The notes under the pieces: generated by a model
Seen by the model: the letters and a program-made list of their open reading frames with translations, nothing else
Told to the model about the DNA's origin: nothing
The model's database searches: none
Origin: Odontesthes bonariensis
Taxonomy: Eukaryota; Chordata; Actinopteri; Atheriniformes; Atherinopsidae
Reading direction: 5' to 3'
Assembly: GCF_027942865.1 (NCBI RefSeq)
Contig: NC_134513.1
Location: forward strand, 34,465,429 to 34,529,428
Length of the DNA: 64,000 nucleotides
Program-made: the position numbers and the translations under genes
Part shown: in pieces, positions 46,485 to 56,900 of the stretch
How positions within the stretch are numbered: position 1 is the stretch's first letter
How the letters are laid out: the number at the start of each line of letters is the position of its first letter

Positions 46485-48069
46485 ATGGCTAAGCTTTCCC
46501 TGGAGCTCTGGAACATTCTGCAGGAACTAGAACAAGAAGACTTTCAGAAATTCAAGTGGCGGTTGAAGCAGCACAATGTCTTGGAAGGCAATCCTGGCAT
46601 CCCACCAGCTGAGCTGGAGGGGGCACAAAGGTGGAAGACTGTTGAGCTCATGATTGGGAGATTTAACAGTGCAGGAGCTAAGCAGCTAACAACGAATATT
46701 TTAAAAGAAATCGGGCACAATGATCTAGTGGAGCGTCTGAGAAACTACCAAGAACCAGAAGGTAAGTCAGAGAAAAGTAAAAGCAACCTGACATGTATCT
46801 CACCAACTATTGAGCCTAAAGGCTTTTGTTGCTCTGTGTCTACATACTGTGCTCTGCTTGGTTTTAGATTTGGAGGCCAATTATTTTGGTAATGAGACAG
46901 ATGACGTTGCAACAAACAAGGACGAGCTGGAGAGAGTCCAGCAGTCTGCAGTGGATGTGACTCTGGATCCTGATACAGCTCATCCCGATCTAGTCCTGTC
47001 CAAAGATGGGAAACAAGCATACGACAGTGATGTGACCAAGGATCTCCCAGACAGCCCCAAGAGATTTAACAAATGTGTCAGTGTTTTAGGAAAGGAGAAA
47101 TTCTCTTCAGGAATATTTTACTATGAGGTTCTGGTCAAAGAGAAGAGTGCCTGGACTGTAGGGGTGGTCAGAGAGTCCATCAACAGGAAGGGAGACATCA
47201 ATATGAGCCCTGACAAAGGCTTCTGGACGATATGGTTAAGAAACAAAGTGTATGAAGCTATTGATGACCCTTCAGTGCGACTCCCGCTGAAGTCCCGCCT
47301 TCAGAAGGTGGGCGTGTGTGTGAACTATCAAGATGGTCTGGTCTCCTTTTATAACGTAGATACGGCAGATCTTCTCTATTCCTTCAGCGACTGTCGCTTC
47401 AACGGGAATCTCCTCCCATACCTCAATCCTTGTGGTAATAAGAACGGCACAAACTCCGCCCCTTTGATCATCTGTCCTGTGATTAAGAAGGAAAATATTG
47501 CAAAGCTGAGGAGAGTCCAGCAGTTTGCAGTCGAGGTGACTCTGGATCCTGATACAGCTCATCCTGATCTCGTCCTGTCCGGTGATGGCAAACGAGTACA
47601 TGACAGCGATGTGAGAAAGGAACTCCCAGACAACCCCGAGAGATTTAACGACTCCTGCAGTGTTTTAGGAAAGGAGAGTTTCTTAGGAAACTTTTACTAC
47701 GAGGTTCAGGTAGAGGGGAAGACTGACTGGAGCGTAGGAGTCAGCACAGAGTCCGTTTTCAGGAAGGGAAGTATCACACTCAAACCTGAAAATGGCTTCT
47801 GGACGATTAGTTTAAGGAACGGAGATGAATATGAGGCTGACGATACCCCTACAGTGTGTCTGTCTCTGAGGGCGCATCCTCAGAAGGTGGGGGTGTTTGT
47901 GGATAACTGGAAAGGCCTGGTCTCCTTTTATGACGTAGATACTGCAGATCTCCTCTACTCCTTTACAGGCTGCTACTTCGCTGAGAGACTCCTGCCATAT
48001 TTCAGCCCCTGTACCAATGTGGGGGGCCTAAACTCTGCCCCCCTGATCATTTCTACGCTCAATCAGTAG
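46485..48069 (+). CDS. PYD - B30.2 - B30.2 protein, copy 2
   Basis: Coding exons 46485-46761 and 46868-48069 join in phase 1 to give 492 aa, with a 106-base intron. The architecture matches the 501-aa paralogue: a pyrin domain (residues 1-92) then two PRY-SPRY units from about 115 and 308, ending at LNQ-stop. By eye the exons differ from copy 1 by seven bases in the distal half of the PYD (E/Q, D/E, K/N, M/T, Y/D, K/R plus one silent). In the 1.2-kb second exon there are only about four plus the stop. An in-frame ATG at 46461 probably lies in the intron, because the acceptor CCAG|GACTGACAG is shared with copy 1. A hAT element sits in the likely 3' UTR. Confidence 0.88.
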
Positions 48070-48135
48070 GATTGGATGACTCGACAGAACAGTACTACAC
48101 CTGAGCCCAAAGTTGTCACTAAAGGTGGTCTAAAC

Positions 48136-48850
48136 CAGGGGTTCCCAAACTTTTCCATGCCAAGGCCCCCCAAACAGTATTAGCTTCTGGCCGGGGACCC
48201 CCTTTGCAAACCACAAACAATGCTACAAAATATGTAAAGAAACATCAACTTTTAGAACGTATTTTCTTTCTTTTCTTCACGGACAGTAGCTTGCCGTGTG
48301 AATGCAGCCTGACTAAATGCTCTTCTTTACGTATGAAGAAGTCGACCGTTTTTTCGGACTCTGCCGGATGTTTTTGTATCAAGTGACGCTGAAGTTTCGA
48401 AGGTTTTGAACACTCATTTGAGAGGGTCTCCAGACAGAGGACGCATTTCGGGCAATCGTGGCCATTCTTCTGTATGGCTGGATAACCAAACTTAATGTAC
48501 GCTGCCTCATACTTTCTGATTTTAGTTGGAAGAGACTGAAAGAACTGGCCAAGTCAAAAATCTGTCCATTTTTGCTAGCTACCTACACGCTAGCTTGAGG
48601 AGCAGAGCAGCTTCAGAACAGGCGCAAACCGCCAGGTCTACGATGTTTTGACTGGCAGCCAATCAGAAAGACAAGCATGGCAAATAACATTTCGATGATA
48701 TATTATTATAAATTGTATTTTACAATACTGATTAAAAAAGTGACAATTTTTTATGTTTAAAAAAAATTGAATTCTATTTTTGCATTTTTTTCTTATCTTC
48801 ACTCCAATTTTCTGAGGCCCCCCCAGCGGCCCCCACTTTGAAAACAACTG
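48136..48850 (-). mobile_element. hAT element with ZBED5-like BED finger, 3' of PYD copy 2
   Basis: CAGGGGTTCCCAAACTTTTC at the left and the partly inverted CACTTTGAAAACAACTG at the right are bounded by the 8-bp duplication GTCTAAAC (48128-48135, 48851-48858). The minus strand (about 48530 to 48310) encodes KYEAAYIKFGYPAI, then CVLCLETLSNECSKPSKLQR and HLIQKHP. This is the N-terminal BED zinc finger of a ZBED5-type hAT transposase. The catalytic region is missing, so it is nonautonomous. Confidence 0.85.
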
Positions 48851-49116
48851 GTCTAAACTATCAGACAAAGGCTGACTCCATGTCAAGACAACAGCTGCAT
48901 AAAGTGTGACATTTCTTATAGTTAGATGAGCATTTGATCGAACACCATTACCCCCATCCCACAAAATAAGCTTCACAGTTATATTGAAAACACCTGACCA
49001 AAGCAATAGATGCAATATTTCTCCTCACAGATATCTAACAATGGGATTTAGAGCAGTGATTTATTTTTGATGAAACAGTGCTGACATTTGAATTTTGTGC
49101 AACTCTGTGTTTAGTA

Positions 49117-49122
49117 AATAAA
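49117..49122 (+). promoter_or_regulatory. Candidate poly(A) signal of PYD copy 2
   Basis: AATAAA is followed by GACGTTGTAG and CCCTGGTGTC. It lies about 1.05 kb after the stop codon; the hAT insertion accounts for about 0.7 kb of that distance. Confidence 0.4.
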
Positions 49123-49591
49123 GACGTTGTAGCATTTCCTCCCTGGTGTCATTCTACCAGCTACAGTTGAACTGCAGTTCAGGTCAAACGTGGGACACAT
49201 TTAAACACGTGTTCATCCTTCACCGGCAGGTCGATAGACTACAGTGAGGAACGCTCTTTGATAAATGGTTTATTTCAGTGTGGTTTCCTGCCATTAGCAG
49301 CAGCTGCCTGCCATGTTTCCTGTAAGTGAACTCATTTGAAACGCTGTATGGCAGCGCAGGAAATACCACTTTAGAGACAAGTTTCGAGTTTTTTATTTTT
49401 TTATTTGACAGAACACAAAGTGCAGCGGGATGTTATGTGTTAAATACCAGAGTCCTGAGCAACAAAAAAAAATGTTTTTTCATATTTTTACATTTTCTTC
49501 CAAGCAGCCAGATTTTGTTTTAATCTTTTAAAGTGGTCCTGATCAATTGTTCTCCAGCTTTCTGAAGGTCTTTCAAACTTTTTCTTTGGAT

Positions 49592-49593
<2 letters not shown>

Positions 49594-49627
<34 letters not shown>
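49594..49627. repeat. (TA)n microsatellite
   Basis: A run of about 17 AT dinucleotides. Nearby, 49517-49590 is an inverted near-copy of 45750-45800 (CCTTCAGAAAGCTGGAGAAC), the end of an unassigned transposon. Confidence 0.9.
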
Positions 49628-49629
<2 letters not shown>

Positions 49630-49903
49630 AAACAGAAAATCCGAAGCTGATGACATGTCCTTCTACAAATCCCGTAGTTTTAAAATGGCAGAGCAACATG
49701 GAGACATTCATTGGAGTGTAACACTCTTATGTACATTCGTATGCTGAATATAAAGAATATAAGAACACTGCACTTTAGTGATGGAGGTAATTAATTACGA
49801 TTGAGGTAATACTTGTGAATGATAAGACTCAAATTTGTTAATAGACAACGTGAAATATTACACATTATGGCTTTAAGTAGTGTATATCTTTTAGCATTTA
49901 GTT

Positions 49904-50185
49904 TTATTTTAAATGTGCTGCCATATGAATGAAAGTGCCATAACATTTGTTGTGCAAACACACTTTTAACATCAGCATCTTTCTGTAGGTTTTATGTAGA
50001 AGCCTCGCTCCACTGTCTGTTTCCTTGAATGACTTGCTGCTATCAGTTGTGTGTTTTGCCTTTAAGTGATATTTTAGACTGGAACTACTACGCTGAGAAG
50101 ACAATTCAACTTGGCAGTGTTTACAGATGACTGTAAGAACTTTAAAATGAGAATGGCCGAGTAAAAGTTCCGTACCCTTCTCCAT
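49904..50185 (-). pseudogene. BED-type zinc-finger start of a hAT transposase
   Basis: ATG at 50185 opens MEKGTELLLGHSHFKVLTVI, then CKHCQVELSSQRSSSSLKYH and LKAKHT, a BED zinc finger (CxxC...HxxxxH). After the finger the frame loses recognisable sequence, and there is no catalytic region. A/T-rich sequence with TTAACGCGATAA words at about 50340-50395 probably marks an element end. Confidence 0.6.
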
Positions 50186-50404
50186 GTTTGGTGGATCCGC
50201 CGATTACTTTCTTTTCCGGTTCCGCAGCAGACAGCAACAGACTTTTACAAAATAAAAGCCTGTGAGCAACAGACTTTTACAATGATAAAAATTTTAAAAA
50301 ATAAATAAATAATTTAAAAAAAAAAGAAAAAATGTGCGATAAAATATTTATCGGCGCTAAATAATTAGCGAGTTAACGCGATAATAACGAGGAAAAACGC
50401 TCCT

Positions 50405-52150
50405 AATCTAACTTTACAGACAGGGAGAAAAGGCTGAGCTGTCCTCCCTCTCAACACTATAAATCAACTGAAATCTTTCAAATGCAACTTTATTGTTAGT
50501 TTCTGTTCCCTTGTGGGATTTATGCATGCTGCCTCTGTGGGAATATACAGCTGTTCAAAGGAATGAGCATTCTGCTTTATATTAAACTCTTATCCATGAG
50601 TAAAACCTTTCAGATAATCACAGCATACTCCAAATGCCTAAGAACTCTCAAATGATGTCACTTCTAAACAAACTAATACAAACACTGTTTTAACAAACAC
50701 TCTGAGACATGTATCAACTGGATTTCTACAGCTAACAAAGATGATGATGTGTGACAGAGGAGCTGCACTGCATCCTGTAAAACAGGACGTCACGTGGAGA
50801 GTCAGAGCCACTCAGACTGGCTCACCATTCAAACTCGTCCAGTTTAAGTCGAGAACACGATCAATAAATGCTTCTCTGTGTGGGACTCAGCTTGGGGGAA
50901 TTATTGGTTGAATTGCAGTGCTTTCTGTGTGAATAAATTGCGGTTTAAAGAGCAACACAAACCATTGTCTGACATGAATGGTTGTTGAAATTAGAAAAGC
51001 TGGATTCTCTCAGAGCAGAACAGGGTGTGGTCTCAGATTCTTCCTGATAAAGTCAGAAACATGTAAACAAAACAGCCTCTTGGACAGCAATGCATGGCTT
51101 AAAGCGTCTGAGAGGGAGATTAATGATTCAGAAACTTCCAGTCCAAACAGTAAATACACAAGCGCCTACTTAGACCTTTTCTTCCTTTTTTTTGGCATAG
51201 TTCTAGTCCCTCATCCCAGAGTCTGCTTAAGTTAGTTGTACTTTGGACATTTTTTCCTTGACAGCTCAAATTTATTTTTTTATTTTTTCTAATCACCTCA
51301 ACAGCAACAAGAATGGCACAGCTGCTCTCTGATCAGACAGAATTCAGACAGAAGAGAATCTTCTTGATTTCAGAGTTTTAAAGGAAGACTATGAAAAGGA
51401 AGATGGCGTCCAGCGGTTTGCTCATCCTGTCCCAGGATGGGGAAGAAGTACAGCACTGAAATGTGAGGCAGAAACGACCGAATAAGCCCAGGAAGTTTTA
51501 CCCCTGGAAGCAGAGCAGAGGTCTGAGGGCTCGTATGCACCAAACCAACAACAACAACAACAACAACCAGCAGCAAAGGCCAAGTCCCACTGCAGGCTGT
51601 GACACACTGAGATTCACTTTATCATTGTTATGGAGTAAAACATTGCATCAAAGGAACTGGCAGGTATAAAACGCACACCAATGCAAGAGAAATAAAGTTT
51701 TTTTTTTTTTTTTTAAATGCAGGATCTGACCCAGAGATCATGGTGGTGGTCCTCACGGACCGGCTCCATCACCACAAAATCCCCCCAGAAGAAAAATGTT
51801 TTGTCAATAAATAAAATGAAAAAAAATGGACACTCACGACTTGAATTCCGTTTTTATCATGTTGAAATTAAAATGAAACTGCTCAGCGTAACAAAACATC
51901 CAACCAAAGGGAATTAATCTGACTGAATCCAACAGTTAATGCATCACTGCTCATCTTCTGTCGACTTTAAGCACGTTTGCATTTGCAGTTTAACAAAACA
52001 TTCTGCATCATGAACCAACTAAAAATCATTTCAAAAGCCCCTTATTCAAATCTAAATTTCGTCTTTTGAAAACAAGCCCGTGTCACGCCAGGCTCTCACA
52101 TTCTCTGTTTTCACACGACGACCCTCCTTAAACTAAATCTGAGTCCGGCC
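50405..52150. other. Intergenic region 3' of fbxo15
   Basis: No coding exon was recognised. A T-run at 51699-51714 and a CAA repeat at about 51547-51566 are present. Plus-strand AATAAA at 51807 cannot serve fbxo15, which is on the minus strand; its poly(A) site was not found. Confidence 0.4.
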
Positions 52151-52155
52151 CAGCG

Positions 52156-53876
52156 TCAGTACGCTCTGCTGAAACGCTGGTTGACTTTGACCACCGCAAC
52201 ATAGACGGTGAGACTGATGAGGAAAAACTGCTTCTGCTCCTTCAACCAGACCAGCTTCATCCTCACCTCCCCGTCAGGGTTTCCGTACTGCATCAGGAAG
52301 TGATCGCCCTTGTAGTCGAAGGACAGCGACGTCTTGGTCATCGTGATGTAAATGGGCGCGCTGACGCACCAGAAGGGTTTCTGGAACTCGTCCAGCAGAG
52401 TCAGAGTCATGAAGCAGCAGTTCTACGCGACACAAGAGAGACAGATCAGAGGATCTAAAAGGTCTGGAGTTAGAGGAGTTGCCAACACAAGTAAAGCTTA
52501 AAAACATACAAAAGAATAAAACTTATTCTACGTTTAAGCCAGTGGAGAGATGTCTTTTTCTGGTGCCGGTTAAGAGTCTGAACCAACTGCAGTCAGGCTT
52601 AAAGAGGCCGGCTGATACCAAAGTGAAAGTGGTTAAAGTAATCCAGATGGTTCCGACCATTTAAGGCGGGGCCGTGCATACAATTTTCTATTTAACATAA
52701 ATCAGTTGAAATGCGCCACACGTTCTCTCAAACAACATCAGCTCTAAGCAGCAAAGAAAAAAAAAAAGTTCAGAGGTCACAAGTGAATCAAAGCGTTACG
52801 AAAGGCAGCTTTGTGTTGGGCAGCGGTACCTCCACAGCGCCCTCCAGATCCTGGAACTTCCAGGGCAGCTTGATGCTTCCTGAAAGCGATCTGTGCTGCG
52901 ACAGGTTGGTCCTGTTGATGACCCTCAGCTCCACCAGACCACGCTGAAACTGAACTGATCGCCAACAAACAAACACAACAACCACGACAACTTTCATTAA
53001 AGTCCCACGAAATAAAGGTGAAGTCAAAAACAGACAAGAAATGATCAGTCTTTAGTAAAAGATCAATGTGAGAACGTATTTAAGAGTCGAGATGAAAAGA
53101 TCTCAGGAGACACAGAGAAAAGAATCAAAGAATCAATTCTGAGCCTAAACAGGACATAGTGTGTCCTTTTTTTTTTTTTTAACACAATGGGAGTCAGATC
53201 CTGAACAAGAAGGAGCTCCAAGTGAGGTTCAACCATAAAGGCTTCAACAGGGACAAGGACAAACCGTCATGACACCAGTTTATATCAGTCTGTGTTTACA
53301 TACCGTCATCAAAACCTGGACATCCGGTGAGTGATTTAATGCAGAAACACAAACATCATGAAGCTGTTCCTCCAGTCAGACCAACAACAGATACAGATAG
53401 TTCCTCTGTTGTTTAGCAGTGTAGCTGTAAGCTAGCAGCAGATACTAGCAAACAATGCTTTCTCGTCAACAGTGAAGGACCAAGCTGGAGATGTACACAG
53501 CGTAACTCGTAGTAATGCATGTGTACCGTTAATTACTGCGTTTTGTCCTGTGGTTTAAGGTCATCTGTATCCACAGTTGTATTATCTGAGATTGTTGCTG
53601 TTTGTGCTTTTTTTGTTTGTTTGTTTGTGTGTTTGTTCTCTGCTTGTCTGCTTACAGGTGCTCCTGGTGCCTCTAAGGCTGGATTCCCCACAAAAGCCGT
53701 GGATTGTCTTCAGTATTGTTTCTACAGTTGTAGCAGCTGGTTGTCTGATTTTTTATTATTTTCTATGTTTGTCTCTTCCTATTTCTGTTCCTTTTTTCTC
53801 CTCTTCGCTCTCCCTCTCTCTCTGTCCCCCGGTCGGGTTCAACACTATCACATCATGTTAAGTATTGTAACAAAAA

Positions 53877-53907
<31 letters not shown>

Positions 53908-56900
53908 GGAGTTGATGGGCATCAAGGGGAGCTTTACATTCATAAAGCTTCCCTTGGCATCGCAAATGTGTTTGGTATAAACGGTATTCAGATTACAATT
54001 CTGCTGCCATAATGCTGGACAGGACGAGGGGTTAAAAAATAAATAAATAAAAAAAATAATAAAATTACTGCGTTTAAACATTTTGGACATGTTAAACTCA
54101 TTAAACAATAGTACTCGGACACCTTCATCTTTATCAGAAACATACCAGTGACGTTAACACACCGAGAGCGGTATAGAAAGCTTCAGCTAACAAAGTAATG
54201 TGGGAACAATATTCATCTTTCAGAGAGGAACAGCAATAACTCCTTAGAAGTTGGTGTGCGTCATCTTCATTAGCTAAGCTGTTAGCGTTAGCTGCTGCTA
54301 AAGGAGAAAATGCATCAATAAATAAACCATGAGGAATTATTTCACAGATGCTTCCATTTCCTTGCTCTGAAGTTCAGGCTCTGACAGTTGGAACTGATTC
54401 CTCTTTAGCCGCTTTCGGACAGAAGAGCGGTCCTCCTCGAATTTCGTTCTGATAACTGTCCTTCCCCAGGGGAACTGTTTCAGTTTGCATTCGCACATGA
54501 GTCGGGACTGATGCGGCGCAACCGTCTGCGACAGCGACGTGTTACTTTAGCGCCACATTCAACAACAAAACAAAACCAAACCCGCAAAAAGTAAGGAGAG
54601 AAGAACAAACGCCACCAAGAAGCTTACATGGAGAGCGGGTAGGCCACCGTGTTCATGGTCTGCATGATGGTGATATTAATCATAGACGATCACATCAGGC
54701 GTCTAACATGGAGGCTGGAAGAGCTCACAGAGAGAGTCAGGATGGAGCGCAGGCCATACTTCTTGGTTTCATGAAGGAAGGAGAGCAGAGCGCCGCAGAC
54801 AAAGGAGACCACGTGTAAGTGTCCGTGTCGTATGAGGAAACATTTCAGCCGTGACCGCATGACAAAGGGGCGTAGCTACCGACCACCAAACACCTCAGAT
54901 GTGTTCCTATAGAACCCAGAACAGACACAGCTTCAGAGAAGGAGCTAAAATGGTTCCAGGAACTGAGGGTCATGGTCCCGAGTTCCTGTATGTCCGAATG
55001 CGGGAGAAAACGGCCCCATGGATTAAAAGATTATAGGAACTGCCAAAGTTCCTGATATATGCTCCCAGGAACAGGAAGAAGGAGTTTTACACCTGCTGAT
55101 GACTTCAGACGCCCTGATATATGCTCCCAGGAACAGGAAGAAGGAGTTTTACACCTGCTGGTGACCTCAGACACCCTGATATATGCTCCCAGGAACAGGA
55201 AGAAGGAGTTTTACACCTGCTGGTGACCTCAGACGCCCTGATATATGCTCCCAGGAACAGGAAGGAGTTTTACACCTGCTGGTGACTTCAGACGCCCTGA
55301 TATATGCTCCCAGGAACAGGAAGAAGGAGTTTTACACAACATGTCACCTTTAACCAAGATTTAGCTGAATTATCAATATTTTGATCGAGTAAGGAAGACG
55401 AGTATAGAACTGTTTTTACAGCATTCTGCTGCACAGACTGTAGTGAACATGTGCTCTCCATGTTGCTGTCCATGCAAACATTGTCAATGAGAACAAAATA
55501 TCTGAGGAGCAGAATCAAACTCGTCTCCAGCGTAGGAAAATAATGGGATGAAGCTGACCCACAGCGTCCTCACATAGAGAGAGGACCAATGCAACTGCTT
55601 AGCCAACAAGAAATACACAATCTGTAGATTTCAAAATGTTTCTGCATGTGCTGAAAACAGAGCTGATGATGAATTACATTAAAACTCATAATCTGATCAC
55701 CCAACAGTGGGTTTCTGCTTCTCTGAGTAATCAGATTACCTGTGCGACAGGAGAGCTGCCGAAAGTGTCCCGACATGATCTCAGTGCCGGTGTTGTGCAG
55801 GACGAAGTGCAGAGTGTAGCCACGAAGGCCCAAGTCAGCGTCCGAGTCGTCCACAGGTGGAGGGTCCACGGGCTCAGAGTACGGGCTGCGGGAGGGACAA
55901 ACAGAACACAGGGCGAGGAAGCAAAGCAAAGGTCTTAGATCAGTGTTGTCTCTTAGCTGTTAGCTTCTGTTAGTTTTCTGTTCCGTTAGTAAGATATTTA
56001 AATGATGGAAACAAGTATCAGAAATTTGAGCTCAACAGCTCATTAGAAAGTTTTCACTCAAAACAAGGCTTTTAAATTTAAATGCATAACAAAATAGTTT
56101 TTTGGACATTATATGATTAAAAAAAATAATAATAATAAAAAAAAAATCCCATCCCATATTGGACATTATTGAATTCATCAGAAGAGATTTCCCAGCAGCT
56201 GCAGTGACGTGTCGTGTCCAGCAGATGGAGCTCTGACCTCTGCATTAGTGCAGCTGAACGCCACCAACCTGATCTCCGGTTTAACAGTTTAACCCGCTGA
56301 TGAAAAATTTGATCAGGGTTTGATGTGTAGTTAAATTTCTCATTACTGCAATTGAATCGGTTTGAACTGAACTCTGAACTAGTTCTGGTGAACACTTCCT
56401 GGTTCTGGTTCTGCTGGACGTCTCCTCCTTTTACTGTAATGATGCCGAGTGATCTGTTGGTTTCCCCAGCTGTGGAACATTTTAATAAATGGACATTTCA
56501 TAAGAACTAATATTCTGAACTGAATAAGAATACATTTAACTGGACTTGCATTAAACTTTTATAAAGTACTCCGAGACTCCTGTTGGAAATCAAATTGAAT
56601 TAAAGTGACTTTCTATAAGTACATTCCAGTAAACTGCTACATTATTCTGTTTTTTTTATTTATCTCCAATGAAAGTGGGCAGTAAACTCACAGGATAAGA
56701 ATGAAAACACAAAGAAGAAACTGTGAAGCCTCCTTTAATGAGACGCGAGCTCACCAGGCGGGAGATCCCAGCAGACTCTTCTCCACCAGTTTGTGGAAGT
56801 GCAGGCTGACCATGATGAAGGCCACCCTGTTCTGACCCTGCGCAATGAAGGAACAAACAGGACAGATTTTCTGCCACCAACAGACAACCCGACTTACAGC

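Noticed and set aside
53519-53887. Hydrophobic ORF rich in Cys, Leu and Phe
   Set aside because: It comes from a T-rich and TTTG-repeat stretch, lacks splice or domain support and lies in an fbxo15 intron on the opposite strand.
55051-55337. CRISPR-like regular repeats
   Set aside because: The units are contiguous with no unique spacers and the host is a vertebrate. It is a minisatellite.
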